Notes: a model not told the origin generated them from the sequence alone. Counted from the stretch's first letter, positions 1 to 9,282 are shown. The stretch is DNA of 37,209 bases from Aliarcobacter sp. (GCA_028703945.1 JAQVLW010000005.1:1-37209), one strand, 5' to 3'. Translations and numbers: made by a program.

Positions 1-20
1 TTCAGTCAAATTGGACGGGA

Positions 21-49
21 ATTATAATAGGTTTCTGTCCCTTTGTCAA
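21..49 (-). promoter_or_regulatory. perfect sigma70 promoter reading left, out of the window
   Basis: On the minus strand TTGACA (44-49) and TATAAT (21-26) are separated by exactly 17 bases, so both hexamers match consensus in full. The bases after the -10 are C-rich (TTCCCGTCC), a discriminator type known from stable-RNA promoters. The tRNA-Asn promoter at 3067-3095 has the same architecture and also continues TATAATTCC. I infer that a tRNA or rRNA operon starts just left of the window; the gene itself is not visible. Confidence 0.8.
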
Positions 50-85
50 TAGCTTACCGCTTAAATTTAGCTTAAATTTTTGGAT

Positions 86-114
86 TTGCTGCTTTCTCAC
101 TACTTTACTATACT
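86..114 (+). promoter_or_regulatory. possible glnS promoter
   Basis: TTGCTG (86-91) and TATACT (109-114) are 17 bases apart, matching 8 of 12 consensus positions. The leader to the glnS ATG at 262 would be about 140 bases. A closer alternative is TAAAAT at 215-220, which would give a leader of about 35 bases but has no convincing -35. Apart from these and the leftward promoter, I see nothing coding in 1-261. Confidence 0.3.
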
Positions 115-261
115 TCTATTGTGTTTTATATGTGATTTTTCATTTATCATTAAATCTATACCTATTATATTTAGCTGTGTATAAAGAGTATTTAAACTTA
201 AAGCACTTATTTGATAAAATACAAGCCTAATAACAGTTTCACAATCAAAGGTTTAATAATA

Positions 262-2529
262 ATGAGTGAGCATAAAGATTTTTTACGAACAATAGTTGAT
301 GAGGATTTAAAGTCTGGCAAATACAAAGAGATTATTACAAGATTTCCTCCAGAGCCTAATGGCTTCCCACACATAGGACATGCAAAATCTATTTGTATAA
401 ATTTTGGTATTGCACGTGATTATAATGGTTGTTGTAACCTTAGAATGGATGATACTAATCCAACTACTGAAGATACAAAATATGTTGAAGCACTTAAAGA
501 TGCTGTAAAATGGCTTGGTTTTAACTGGAATGATGATGTATATTTTACTTCTGATTATTTCTCTAAAATATACGATTATGCTATTGAACTTGTTAAAATG
601 GGTAAAGCTTATGTTGATAGTCTTAATGAAGAAGAGATTAAAGAATACAGAGGAACTGTTAACGAAGCCGGTCGAAGAAGTATTTATGCTGAGCGTTCTA
701 TTGAAGAGAACTTGGACTTACTTGCAAGAATGAAAAAAGGTGAATTCAAAGAAGGTGAACATATTTTAAGAGCTAAAATAGATATGAGTGCAGCGAATAT
801 GAAAATGAGAGATCCTCTTTTATATAGAATTAGACATGCTCACCATTTTAGAACACAAGATGAATGGTGTATTTATCCTATGTATGACTTTGCTCATTGT
901 TTATCTGATTATATTGAAGGAGTTTCTCACTCTATTTGTACACTAGAATTTGAAAACAACCGTGATATTTATGATTGGGTATTAGATACACTTAATCTTG
1001 TTCCCCCAAGACCTTATCAACACGAATTTGCACGTTTAGGTATAAACTATACGGTTATGAGTAAAAGAAAACTTTTAGAGCTTGTAAAGGGTAACTATGT
1101 AAATGGTTGGGATGACCCTCGTCTTCCAACAATTGCTGGGTATAAAAGACGAGGTTATACACCTGAGTCTATATTAAACTTCTGTGACCAAATTGGAATT
1201 GCAAAAGCAAACTCGATGGTTGATGTTTCACAACTTGAATTTTGTATAAGAGATGATTTAAATACAAAAGTTCCAAGAGTTATGTGTGTACTTGCCCCAC
1301 TTAAAGTAACTATTGAAAATTATGAAGGAAGTGAAGAGATTGAGGCTTCATATTATCCACATGATGTACCCAAAGAGGGTCTGAGAAAAATACCTTTTTC
1401 AAAAGTGATTTATATTGAAAGAGAAGATTTTGAAGAAAATCCTCCAAAAGATTATAACCGTCTAACACTAGAACAACCTGTACGTTTAAGACATGCATAT
1501 ATTATTACTTGTAAAGAAATAATAAAAGATGCAAATGGAAATATTATTGAGATAAAAGCAGAATATAACCCTACTTCAAAAAGTGGCTCAGATACAAGTG
1601 GTATCAAAGTTAAAAGTGCAATCCAATGGGTTGACTCAGTTCAAGCAAAAGAAATCGAAGTAAGACTATATGACAGATTATACTCTTGTGAAGCTCCTGA
1701 TGGATTAGAAGATTTAAACCCTAATTCATTACAGATTATCAAAAATGCACTTGTAGAACCAGCTGTTATCACTGATAAAGCAGATGTTAGATTCCAATTT
1801 GAAAGACAAGGGTATTTTTATGCAGATCCAATTGATTATACAGATGAAAAACCAGTATTTAATAAAATAGTAGGACTAAAAGACTCTTGGGCTAAAAAAA
1901 TAAAAGTAGTTGAGAATATAGCTAAAATAGAAGTAACACCTAAACAAGAAACTAAAAATCTACAAGTTGTTGGTGAAGTTGCACCTATGAGTGAGAATGA
2001 AAAAGCACTATTTGATAGATATACAAATGAACTTAAACTAAATAATGAAGTAGCAAATATTCTAGCACGTGATAAAAAACTTTCATCATTCTATGAAGAA
2101 GCATTATCAAAGATTAATAGCCCTGTTTCAATTGCAAATATTGTAGCAAATGAAGTAGCAAAAGAACTAAAAGAAAAACAAGCCAGTGAGCTAAAATTCA
2201 CAGCATCTCAAATAGCTGAACTTATTAAAATGGTAGATGATGAAATCATTTCAAATAAAATTGCAAAACAAATATTTGAAGAGATGACTCAAACAGGAGT
2301 AAATCCTTCAAAAATTGTTGAAGATAAAGGTTTAGTTCAAATAAGTGACCCAAGCATTATTTTACCTATCATAGATGAAATCATTTCAAGAAACCCAGAC
2401 AACGTAGAAAAATTCAAAGCAGGTAATACAAAACTGTTAGGCTTTTTTGTAGGACAAGTGTTAAAGGCCACTGGTGGAAAAGCTAATCCTCAAGTTGTTA
2501 ATGAGCTTGTAGCTGAGAAGTTAAAATAA
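262..2529 (+). CDS. glnS: glutamine--tRNA ligase with C-terminal YqeY-like domain
   Basis: Charges tRNA-Gln with glutamine in the cytoplasm. Class I synthetase signatures are clear: HIGH at residues 37-40 within PPEPNGFPHIGH, and MSKRK at 266-270. After the catalytic and anticodon-binding beta-barrel part, roughly residues 590-755 form a helical extension resembling YqeY and the GatB tail. The protein is 755 aa, against about 550 for the E. coli enzyme. The frame is open upstream from a TTG at 211, but I chose the ATG at 262 because AAAGG (247-251) lies about 10 bases before it and MSEHKDF is a typical GlnRS beginning. The same fusion architecture is known from Deinococcus GlnRS. Helicobacter and Campylobacter lack GlnRS and make Gln-tRNA by GatCAB amidation, so this gene is a notable lineage difference. 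It appears monocistronic and ends at a strong terminator. Confidence 0.95.
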   Translation: MSEHKDFLRTIVDEDLKSGKYKEIITRFPPEPNGFPHIGHAKSICINFGIARDYNGCCNLRMDDTNPTTEDTKYVEALKDAVKWLGFNWNDDVYFTSDYFSKIYDYAIELVKMGKAYVDSLNEEEIKEYRGTVNEAGRRSIYAERSIEENLDLLARMKKGEFKEGEHILRAKIDMSAANMKMRDPLLYRIRHAHHFRTQDEWCIYPMYDFAHCLSDYIEGVSHSICTLEFENNRDIYDWVLDTLNLVPPRPYQHEFARLGINYTVMSKRKLLELVKGNYVNGWDDPRLPTIAGYKRRGYTPESILNFCDQIGIAKANSMVDVSQLEFCIRDDLNTKVPRVMCVLAPLKVTIENYEGSEEIEASYYPHDVPKEGLRKIPFSKVIYIEREDFEENPPKDYNRLTLEQPVRLRHAYIITCKEIIKDANGNIIEIKAEYNPTSKSGSDTSGIKVKSAIQWVDSVQAKEIEVRLYDRLYSCEAPDGLEDLNPNSLQIIKNALVEPAVITDKADVRFQFERQGYFYADPIDYTDEKPVFNKIVGLKDSWAKKIKVVENIAKIEVTPKQETKNLQVVGEVAPMSENEKALFDRYTNELKLNNEVANILARDKKLSSFYEEALSKINSPVSIANIVANEVAKELKEKQASELKFTASQIAELIKMVDDEIISNKIAKQIFEEMTQTGVNPSKIVEDKGLVQISDPSIILPIIDEIISRNPDNVEKFKAGNTKLLGFFVGQVLKATGGKANPQVVNELVAEKLK

Positions 2530-2537
2530 TATACTAA

Positions 2538-2569
2538 AAAAAGGTTAGTGTTAATACACTAACCTTTTT
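2538..2569. terminator. bidirectional intrinsic terminator between glnS and the tRNA-Asn array
   Basis: A 14-bp perfect stem (2538-2551 with 2556-2569, around AAAAAGGTTAGTGT) closes a 4-base loop. The plus-strand product ends in a run of five T followed by CTTACTT. On the minus strand the hairpin is followed by seven T. It lies 8 bases after the glnS stop and about 180 bases beyond the last tRNA-Asn, so it can end both converging transcripts. Between 2570 and 2750 I see no gene and no other clear terminator for the tRNAs. Confidence 0.85.
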
Positions 2570-2750
2570 CTTACTTATTCTGTATAATATCTAATTTTTC
2601 TAATTCCAAATAAAAACTACTCTAAGCTTTTCTTATAACTTTTATATTAAATTTACTGTGTGATAATTTATAAAATTAAGAAATCGATTTAATGATTAAA
2701 TATTAAAAAATATTTTTGATAAATGGATTTGTTTTGATTAGAAATAAAAG

Positions 2751-2825
2751 TGGCTCCGGCACCAGGATTCGAACCTGGGACCAAATGATTAACAGTCATC
2801 TACTCTACCGCTGAGCTATGCCGGA
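2751..2825 (-). tRNA. tRNA-Asn(GTT), copy 3 in transcription order
   Basis: 75 bases including an encoded CCA end. The cloverleaf reads clearly on the minus strand: acceptor TCCGGCA paired with TGCCGGA, D-arm GCTC/GAGT, anticodon loop CTGTTAA giving anticodon GTT, and T-arm with GGTTCGAATCC. The sequence is identical to the two neighbouring copies. It is the most distal copy from the promoter at 3067-3095. Confidence 0.97.
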
Positions 2826-2857
2826 ACTTGAAAGTTTGCTTTTTGAAAATTTATAAA

Positions 2858-2932
2858 TGGCTCCGGCACCAGGATTCGAACCTGGGACCAAATGATTAAC
2901 AGTCATCTACTCTACCGCTGAGCTATGCCGGA
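2858..2932 (-). tRNA. tRNA-Asn(GTT), copy 2 in transcription order
   Basis: Identical 75-base gene including the encoded CCA; the anticodon loop CTGTTAA gives GTT. The spacers on either side are both 32 bases long but differ in sequence, giving a 107-base period. No separate promoter is evident, so it is probably co-transcribed with its neighbours and matured by RNase processing. Confidence 0.97.
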
Positions 2933-2964
2933 ATCTATAAATTTAAACATTAAAAAAGAAGTTA

Positions 2965-3039
2965 TGGCTCCGGCACCAGGATTCGAACCTGGGACCAAAT
3001 GATTAACAGTCATCTACTCTACCGCTGAGCTATGCCGGA
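2965..3039 (-). tRNA. tRNA-Asn(GTT), copy 1 in transcription order
   Basis: Identical 75-base gene including CCA, with anticodon GTT. It is promoter-proximal: the -10 hexamer at 3067-3072 would start the transcript about 20 bases upstream of the mature 5' end. Confidence 0.97.
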
Positions 3040-3066
3040 TTTTGACTTCATCTTCAATGGGTTGGA

Positions 3067-3095
3067 ATTATAGTAAAAAAATGCTTTAATGTCAA
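3067..3095 (-). promoter_or_regulatory. perfect sigma70 promoter of the tRNA-Asn array
   Basis: On the minus strand TTGACA (3090-3095) and TATAAT (3067-3072) are separated by 17 bases, a full 12/12 match. The following bases are TTCCAACCC, a C-rich discriminator. It sits between the 3' end of the radical SAM gene (3106) and the first tRNA (3039). Confidence 0.88.
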
Positions 3096-3105
3096 GGTAG
3101 AAAAA

Positions 3106-4029
3106 CTATTTCAGTAAATTTTTATAAAATTCAACTCCACTGCTGTCTACAAGCGTTATTATCTTATTTTTTATTAACTCATTTAAAGCCATTTTTGATT
3201 GATTGTCAAACATATTTTCTATATCTTCAGTAGTTAACGGTCTTCTTCTTAGCATTTTAATTATTTCATCTTCTGAGTATGTTTGCATAGATTTTGGTCT
3301 ATTTTTGTAAACAATATTTACATTAATATTCTTAAATTTACTAGCAACATCTTCTAAAAATTCATAAGTTACAGGTTTAACCTGATAAGCTGGTGGTCTA
3401 TCAATTGTTCCTATATCTACTCGTTTTGGCTTAATTTGATTTATCGCCTTATTAAGTAATTCTATCTCATCTATTTTGTCATTTAAATCTTTTACAAATA
3501 AAATTTCTAGTACTAAATCATTTTTTGTTTGTTTTGAAAAATCTATCATTGCAGGAACAATTTTTAGTGTTTCAACACTATTATTTACCCTATCAAGTTT
3601 TTTGAAACATTTTTCACTTATACAATCAAGTGATAGCTTTACAATATCAATTTTTAAAAGAGTATCATAAATCTCTTTTTTATATATTGTGCTTCCATTT
3701 GATAAAATAAGAGTTTTTGTATTTGCTTTAATTTTATTGATTTCATTTATCAATTCATCTAATTTTGGATACAAAGTAGGTTCACCATTTGCTGTTAAGG
3801 TTATAACATCTATTTTATGATGTGTTTTAAAACTATTTTTAATCTCGTTAATAATATTTTCAACACTGGAATATTCATCCATTTTATCAACTGTTTTAGC
3901 ACCTTCTAATTCACAATATAAACAATCAAAATTACACTGTTTTTTTCCTGGAGATAAATCAATACCTAAAGATATACCAAATCTTCTTGAGGGAATTGGT
4001 CCAAAAATAATAGAATTTGAATATGACAT
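3106..4029 (-). CDS. radical SAM protein (COG0731-like)
   Basis: Predicted S-adenosylmethionine radical enzyme of 307 aa. It opens with FGPIPSRRFGISLGIDLSPG, followed by the cluster-binding CX3CX2C motif with Cys32, Cys36 and Cys39 (CNFDCLYC), and a GEPTLYP segment in the core barrel. The last ~60 residues (around DEIIKMLRRRPLTTEDIENM) look like a small winged-helix domain. Relatives are grouped with wyosine-type tRNA-modification radical SAM proteins in COG0731, but bacteria do not make wyosine and the substrate is unknown to me. It is separated from hemE by a hairpin at 4049-4074. A purine-rich AGAAAGA precedes the ATG. The family assignment is secure; the function is not. Confidence 0.8.
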   Translation of the reverse strand: MSYSNSIIFGPIPSRRFGISLGIDLSPGKKQCNFDCLYCELEGAKTVDKMDEYSSVENIINEIKNSFKTHHKIDVITLTANGEPTLYPKLDELINEINKIKANTKTLILSNGSTIYKKEIYDTLLKIDIVKLSLDCISEKCFKKLDRVNNSVETLKIVPAMIDFSKQTKNDLVLEILFVKDLNDKIDEIELLNKAINQIKPKRVDIGTIDRPPAYQVKPVTYEFLEDVASKFKNINVNIVYKNRPKSMQTYSEDEIIKMLRRRPLTTEDIENMFDNQSKMALNELIKNKIITLVDSSGVEFYKNLLK

Positions 4030-4048
4030 GATTTTTTCTTTCTGAAAG

Positions 4049-4074
4049 AATAAGTGAGAGGATTCTCACTTATT
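4049..4074 (-). terminator. hairpin between hemE and the radical SAM gene
   Basis: An 11-bp perfect stem (AATAAGTGAGA, 4049-4059, with 4064-4074) has a 4-base loop. It lies 10 bases past the hemE stop. Read on the minus strand it is followed by CTTTCAGAAAG rather than a T-run, itself a short palindrome, then the ribosome-binding region of the next gene. It may be a weak terminator, an attenuator or an mRNA-stability hairpin. Confidence 0.5.
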
Positions 4075-4084
4075 TAAGATTAGA

Positions 4085-5122
4085 TTATTTTTTACTTACT
4101 CTTTGACACTCTTTTACAAAGTGAATAGCGTTTTCAACAGGAACATCTGGAAGAATTCCATGACCTAAATTAAATATATGCCCATCACCTTGCATTATTT
4201 TTTGAATTCCTTCTACACACTGTGTAGTTGCTTCTTTAGAATATAACCTACAAGGCTCCATATTTCCTTGAAGTACATATTTACTACCAAGTTTTTCTTT
4301 AGCCATTGCCATTGGAGTTCCCCAATCAACACCAAAAACATCGAAGTTTCCATAAACTAAGTCTCTTTCAATAAAAGCTGTAACTCCTTTTGGAAACATA
4401 ATTATTGGAATATGCGGATATTTTTCTTTTAAATAATCTGCAATTTCAACCATATATTTCCATGAAAATTCGTCATATTTTGATGGTTCAATAGCAGCTG
4501 CCCATGAATCAAAAATTTGAACAACATCAATTCCTGATTGGATTTGTTTTTCCATATAAAACTTTACAACTTCAGTTACTTTTCTTAAAATTTTATGTAA
4601 AAGTTCAGGTTCTGAATACATCATTTTTTTACAAAGATTATAAGTTTTTGTTCCTTGCCCTTCAATCATGTATGTTGCTAGTGTCCAAGGAGCACCTGTA
4701 AATCCAATTAGCGCTTTATCTTCAGGCAGTTGTTGTTTTAAGAGTTTAATTGTTTCATAAACATACGTTAATTTATTAGCAGCCTCTTCCCCGCCAATTA
4801 AAGCATCAATATCTGATTCATTTACAATTGGATCTTTAAAAATAGGACCTTCACCTTTTATAAAATCTAAATGCATTCCCATTTCATTTGGAATAACTAA
4901 AATATCTGAAAATAAAATTGCTGCATCAACACCTACAATATCAAGAGGTTGAATTGTTACCTCAGCAGCAAGGGCTGGATTATGACAAAGATTTAAAAAA
5001 TTTCCGGCTTCTGCTCTTACTTTCATATATTCGGGAAGGTATCTTCCAGCTTGTCTCATCATCCATACAGGTGTATATGGAGTTGGTTTTCTAAAACATG
5101 CGTCTACAAAAATTTTTGACAT
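4085..5122 (-). CDS. hemE: uroporphyrinogen decarboxylase
   Basis: Cytoplasmic enzyme of heme synthesis that removes the four acetate carboxyls of uroporphyrinogen III to give coproporphyrinogen III. It is 345 aa, the usual size. The N-terminal signature [16 protein letters not shown] is present, with Arg23 and Arg27 as expected substrate-binding arginines. The internal [16 protein letters not shown] and the late GNMEPC and [11 protein letters not shown] segments are also typical of HemE. AAAAAGG lies upstream of the ATG at 5122. It follows the YqhA-family gene by 11 bases and is probably the last gene of the gyrA-asd-yqhA-hemE run. Confidence 0.97.
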   Translation of the reverse strand: MSKIFVDACFRKPTPYTPVWMMRQAGRYLPEYMKVRAEAGNFLNLCHNPALAAEVTIQPLDIVGVDAAILFSDILVIPNEMGMHLDFIKGEGPIFKDPIVNESDIDALIGGEEAANKLTYVYETIKLLKQQLPEDKALIGFTGAPWTLATYMIEGQGTKTYNLCKKMMYSEPELLHKILRKVTEVVKFYMEKQIQSGIDVVQIFDSWAAAIEPSKYDEFSWKYMVEIADYLKEKYPHIPIIMFPKGVTAFIERDLVYGNFDVFGVDWGTPMAMAKEKLGSKYVLQGNMEPCRLYSKEATTQCVEGIQKIMQGDGHIFNLGHGILPDVPVENAIHFVKECQRVSKK

Positions 5123-5133
5123 TTTTTACCTTT

Positions 5134-5646
5134 TTAATGTTTTCCAACTTTACCTAAAAAGTAAAGTCCTACCGATAATATTCCAATAGATAATGCAAAA
5201 TATAACATTTGTAAAGCACCATCATAACTCGTATGCAATACCTTTTGAAAAAAACTTACAATTAATACCATCACAATAACTTTTGCAATTTTATCTTTTA
5301 ATTGATCTAATGAATGAATTGCTAAAATATTATTTCCAGCAGAAGTATCTTCAGCTGCATCAATTTTTGAAATAAATAGTTCATATAAACCAAATGCAAA
5401 AATCAACATAACAACAGCAATCAAATATAAATCAACTGCTCCAATAATTTTACTTACTATCTCTTCATGAAAATTTTCAGGATGTAATCCATTTAAATAT
5501 ACACTTAATGTATAACTTAGAACTTCAAAAATATCTTTTGAAGCTACAACAAAAAGTATTATAGCTCCAATGAGTCCAAAAATAACTGGAAGTAAGACAA
5601 AAAGTCTTACTTTCCATAGTGCACTTTCAAAGATTCTTTCTAACAT
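5134..5646 (-). CDS. YqhA family (UPF0114) membrane protein
   Basis: A 170-aa inner-membrane protein. Hydrophobic segments are visible at about residues 14-36 (VRLFVLLPVIFGLIGAIILF), 70-90 (AVDLYLIAVVMLIFAFGLYE), 121-138 and 143-165. The N-terminal LERIFESALWKVRLFVLLPV is characteristic of YqhA/UPF0114 proteins. The molecular function of the family is not established. The start codon shares its last base with the stop of asd, so it is translationally coupled and belongs to the same transcript as asd and hemE. Confidence 0.85.
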   Translation of the reverse strand: MLERIFESALWKVRLFVLLPVIFGLIGAIILFVVASKDIFEVLSYTLSVYLNGLHPENFHEEIVSKIIGAVDLYLIAVVMLIFAFGLYELFISKIDAAEDTSAGNNILAIHSLDQLKDKIAKVIVMVLIVSFFQKVLHTSYDGALQMLYFALSIGILSVGLYFLGKVGKH

Positions 5647-6683
5647 TAAATATCATTTTCCAGATCAGCCCATTTAAGAGCAATTCTTACTGCATTTGTT
5701 GCAGCCCCTACTCTAACTTGGTCAGCAACATTAAAATAATGAATAATATTTGAAGAATAAATATCTTTTCTAATTCTTCCAACATACGTAATATCTGTAT
5801 CTGTTGCAATAATTGGCATTGGATATTTTTTATTTGCTAAATCGTCAATAACTTCTACATTTTCAAAGTTATTTAGTACTTCTCTTACTTTATCTAAATC
5901 AACATCAACATCACTTCCAAATGTAACAGTTATTGACTCACTATGAGATCTTAGAACTGGAACCCTTACACAAGTAGCTGCAATTTGCATCTCTTTGTGC
6001 ATAATTTTTTGAGTCTCTTTAACCATTTTCATCTCTTCTTTTGTAAATCCATTATCAGTAGCAACGTCAATTTGAGGGATTACATTTAAAGCAATCTGAT
6101 GAGGAAAAGCTTTTACTTCTGCTTCATCTAATTTAAAAGTAAAAAATGCTTGCATTTGTTTTACAAGTTCTTCCATTCCAGTTTTACCAGCACCAGAAAC
6201 TGCTTGATAAGTTGAAACATCTACTCTTTTAATTCCATATAATTCATCAAGTGGTTTTAGTGACATCACCATTTGAATAGTTGAACAATTTGGATTTGCA
6301 ATAATTCCTGATTCTCTCCATAATTTAATATCTTCTGGATTAACTTCAGGAACAACTAAAGGAACTTTTGGATCCATTCTAAAATGACTTGTGTTATCTA
6401 TTACAACAGCTCCTGCTTCAACTGCAAATTTTGCAAATTGTTCAGAAATACTACCACCAGCACTAAAAAATGCAATTTCAATATCATTTTCTTCAAAACA
6501 AGTTTCAGTTAATTCTAAAACAGTTATCTCTTTATTTTTATATTCAACTTTTGAGCCAGCACTTCTTGAACTAGCTAATGGAATTAATTTATTAATAGGA
6601 AAATCATATTCTTCTAAAACTCTGAATAATTCTTCCCCAACTGCACCAGTAGCTCCTACGACTGCAACATTAAACTTTCTCAT
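5646..6683 (-). CDS. asd: aspartate-semialdehyde dehydrogenase
   Basis: NADPH-dependent reduction of aspartyl phosphate to aspartate semialdehyde, the branch point to lysine/diaminopimelate, threonine and methionine. The Rossmann motif GATGAVG is at residues 10-16, the catalytic cysteine is Cys133 in ANPNCSTIQM, and the acid/base His lies in RVPVLRSHSES. The total is 345 aa. The frame is open for six more codons (ATG at 6701), but that start would overlap gyrA. I chose the ATG at 6683 because MRKFNVAVVGATG is the family's usual beginning and GAGGA precedes it. It starts 4 bases after the gyrA stop. Confidence 0.96.
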   Translation of the reverse strand: MRKFNVAVVGATGAVGEELFRVLEEYDFPINKLIPLASSRSAGSKVEYKNKEITVLELTETCFEENDIEIAFFSAGGSISEQFAKFAVEAGAVVIDNTSHFRMDPKVPLVVPEVNPEDIKLWRESGIIANPNCSTIQMVMSLKPLDELYGIKRVDVSTYQAVSGAGKTGMEELVKQMQAFFTFKLDEAEVKAFPHQIALNVIPQIDVATDNGFTKEEMKMVKETQKIMHKEMQIAATCVRVPVLRSHSESITVTFGSDVDVDLDKVREVLNNFENVEVIDDLANKKYPMPIIATDTDITYVGRIRKDIYSSNIIHYFNVADQVRVGAATNAVRIALKWADLENDI

Positions 6684-6687
6684 CTTT

Positions 6688-9282
6688 CTACTTTTCCTCA
6701 CCTTTTTCTAAATTATCTTCTTTTATTTCTATAACATCCAATAAAGTTGGTGTTTTTGTATCAAGTTCAATAGATATTGATTCTAAAATTTCACCATCTT
6801 CTGTATATCTTATGATATTTCCATTTTCATCTAGTTCAATTTCTTCATCTTCTTTTGGACATTTTGCAATTGAAACAACTTTATCATTTTTATCTACATT
6901 TACAATAATAACACCAGCTGTATTTCTTCCAGCTTTTCTAATTGATTGCATATCAACTCTAATCATTTTTCCAATTGAAGTTAATAACATTAAATCTTGT
7001 GTATCGTCTACTAATACTTCGCCTACAACATTTCCAGTTTTTGGAGATAGTTTCATAGAAATAACTCCCGAACCTGCTCTATTTGTAAGCCTATACTCTT
7101 CAACAGTTGTTCTTTTTCCTATTCCTTTTTCAGAAACAGTTAATAACTCTTGTTCTTCATTACTTACAACATCAGCATCAACAACAAAGTCAATATCGTG
7201 TTTGAATTTAATTCCTCTAACACCTCTTGTACTTCTACCTTGATCTCTTGTTTTTTCAATTTCAAATCTAATACATTGTCCCATACTTGTAAAAATCATT
7301 AGATATTGAGTTTCAACATCTGCAATTTTTGCTGTTACAATTTCATCTAAATCATCAAGAACAATAGCTCTTACACCATTTGATCTAATATTTGAGAACT
7401 CGCTTAATGATGTTCTTTTTATAATTCCATTTCTTGTGAAGAATACTAAAGATTTAGATTCATCAAAATCTGGAGTTGGAATAATTTCCATAATTTTTTC
7501 ATCTGGTCTTAAATTGATTAAGTTAACAACTGCTTTACCTTTTGCAGTTCTGCTACCTTCAGGAATTTTGTAAACTTTTAACCAATATAATTGTCCCATA
7601 TTTGTAACAAACATTAAAGTATCATGAGTATTACTTACAAAGAATTTTTCGATAAAGTCATCATCGTGAGTAGTCACAGCAACTTTACCTTTTCCACCAC
7701 GTCTTTGTTTTTCATAAGATTTAATTGGAACTCTTTTTACATAACCATTATGAGTAATTGTAACAACCATTGGTTCATTTGGAATTAAATCTTCAATATC
7801 GATTTCGTCATAAGAATCTTCAATATCAGTTCTTCTATCACTTGCAAATCTTTCTTGAATATCAGTTAATTCTTCTTTAATGATTTCATTTAATTTTTCT
7901 TCTGATTTTAAGATAGCTTCTAATTCAGCAATTAAAATCATTAATTCTTGATATTCAGCTTCTAATTTATCCCTTTGAAGACCTGTTAATCTTCCTAGTC
8001 TCATATCTAGAATAGCTTGAGATTGAATTGGACTTAAACCAAATCTATTTTGTAAACTATCTTTTGCTTCTTGATCATTTGCACTAGCTCTAATTATTTT
8101 TACAACTTCATCAATATTGTCTAAAGCAATTTTTAAACCCTCTAAAATATGAGCTCTGGCTTTTGCTTTTTCTAAATCAAAAATTGTTCTTCTAATAATT
8201 ACAGTTTTTCTATGTGATAAGAAAACATTTAATAATTGAGGTAAGGTAAATACTTTTGGTTCTTTATTATAAACAGCTAAAAGAATAATTCCAAATGTAG
8301 TTTCCATTGGAGTTGATTTGTATAAATTGTTTAAAACAATTTCACTCATTGCATCTTTTTTAAGCTCAATTACAACTCTAATTCCTTCTCTGTCAGATTC
8401 ATCTCTAACTTCTGAAATACCATCAATTTGTTTATCTTTTGCAAGGTTTGCAATAAGTTCAATAAGTCTTGATTTATTCACTTGATAAGGTAATTCATCA
8501 AGAACAATAATCTCTTTTTTACCTCTTGTTTCAATATGATGTTTAGCTCTAATTCTTACTCTTCCTCGACCAGTATTATAAGCATCAATGATTCCTCGTC
8601 TACCAAAAATTGTTCCACCTGTTGGAAAATCTGGACCTTTGATAAATTGCATTAATTCATCTGCCGTAACATCTGGATTATCTATTGTATATAAAACTGC
8701 TTCTAATAATTCATTTATATTGTGAGGAGGAATTTTTGTAGCCATACCAACAGCAATACCTTCACTACCATTTAAAAGTAATGTAGGAACTCTTGTTGGA
8801 AGAACTGAAGGTTCTCTCATTGTATCATCATAATTTGGAGTAAAGTTTACAGTATCTTTATCTAAATCTCTTAAAACTTCTTCAGCTATTTTTGTCATTC
8901 TAGCTTCTGTATATCTCATAGCGGCTGCACTATCTCCATCGATAGAACCAAAGTTTCCTTGTCCATCAACAAGAGGTGCTCTCATTGAGAAAGTTTGTGC
9001 CATTCTTACTAATGCATCGTACACAGAAGTATCTCCATGTGGATGATACTTACCAATAACATCTCCAACGATTCTTGCTGATTTTTTATATGCAGATTTT
9101 GAAGTAATATTTAAATCATGCATAGCAAATAAAATTCTTCTGTGAACAGGTTTTAAACCATCTTTTGCATCTGGTAATGCCCGACCTATAATAACACTCA
9201 TAGAATAATCTAAATATGAAGCTTTTACTGAGTCTTCAATATTTATATCTATAATATCTTGATTTTCGAAAAGGTTTTCCAT
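6688..9282 (-). CDS. gyrA: DNA gyrase subunit A
   Basis: Breakage-reunion subunit of gyrase, which introduces negative supercoils with GyrB. The 864 aa match the family length. The catalytic Tyr124 lies in [10 protein letters not shown]. The quinolone-resistance region reads [19 protein letters not shown] with Thr85 and Asp89, equivalent to E. coli Ser83 and Asp87 and to C. jejuni Thr86 and Asp90, so the common resistance substitutions are absent. The C-terminal pinwheel begins with an intact GyrA box, QRRGGKG, followed by repeated beta-blade motifs. The tail (after about residue 820) is acidic. AAAGG precedes the ATG, and a TATAAT lies 33 bases upstream. It leads the gyrA-asd-yqhA-hemE run. 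Confidence 0.98.
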   Translation of the reverse strand: MENLFENQDIIDINIEDSVKASYLDYSMSVIIGRALPDAKDGLKPVHRRILFAMHDLNITSKSAYKKSARIVGDVIGKYHPHGDTSVYDALVRMAQTFSMRAPLVDGQGNFGSIDGDSAAAMRYTEARMTKIAEEVLRDLDKDTVNFTPNYDDTMREPSVLPTRVPTLLLNGSEGIAVGMATKIPPHNINELLEAVLYTIDNPDVTADELMQFIKGPDFPTGGTIFGRRGIIDAYNTGRGRVRIRAKHHIETRGKKEIIVLDELPYQVNKSRLIELIANLAKDKQIDGISEVRDESDREGIRVVIELKKDAMSEIVLNNLYKSTPMETTFGIILLAVYNKEPKVFTLPQLLNVFLSHRKTVIIRRTIFDLEKAKARAHILEGLKIALDNIDEVVKIIRASANDQEAKDSLQNRFGLSPIQSQAILDMRLGRLTGLQRDKLEAEYQELMILIAELEAILKSEEKLNEIIKEELTDIQERFASDRRTDIEDSYDEIDIEDLIPNEPMVVTITHNGYVKRVPIKSYEKQRRGGKGKVAVTTHDDDFIEKFFVSNTHDTLMFVTNMGQLYWLKVYKIPEGSRTAKGKAVVNLINLRPDEKIMEIIPTPDFDESKSLVFFTRNGIIKRTSLSEFSNIRSNGVRAIVLDDLDEIVTAKIADVETQYLMIFTSMGQCIRFEIEKTRDQGRSTRGVRGIKFKHDIDFVVDADVVSNEEQELLTVSEKGIGKRTTVEEYRLTNRAGSGVISMKLSPKTGNVVGEVLVDDTQDLMLLTSIGKMIRVDMQSIRKAGRNTAGVIIVNVDKNDKVVSIAKCPKEDEEIELDENGNIIRYTEDGEILESISIELDTKTPTLLDVIEIKEDNLEKGEEK

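Noticed and set aside
2751-3039. Three evenly spaced identical repeats (107-base period), CRISPR-like at first sight
   Set aside because: The 75-base repeats fold as tRNA-Asn(GTT) with encoded CCA, are far longer than CRISPR repeats, and no cas gene is near.
6684-6701. Upstream ATG for asd adding six residues (MRKSRK)
   Set aside because: It would overlap gyrA by 14 bases and precedes the conserved MRKFNVAVVGATG beginning; GAGGA is well placed for the ATG at 6683.
6812-7243. 143-codon open frame opposite gyrA
   Set aside because: It lies wholly inside gyrA and is Ser/Thr/Pro-rich low-complexity, as expected for an antisense shadow of an AT-rich gene; no ribosome-binding site or known domain.
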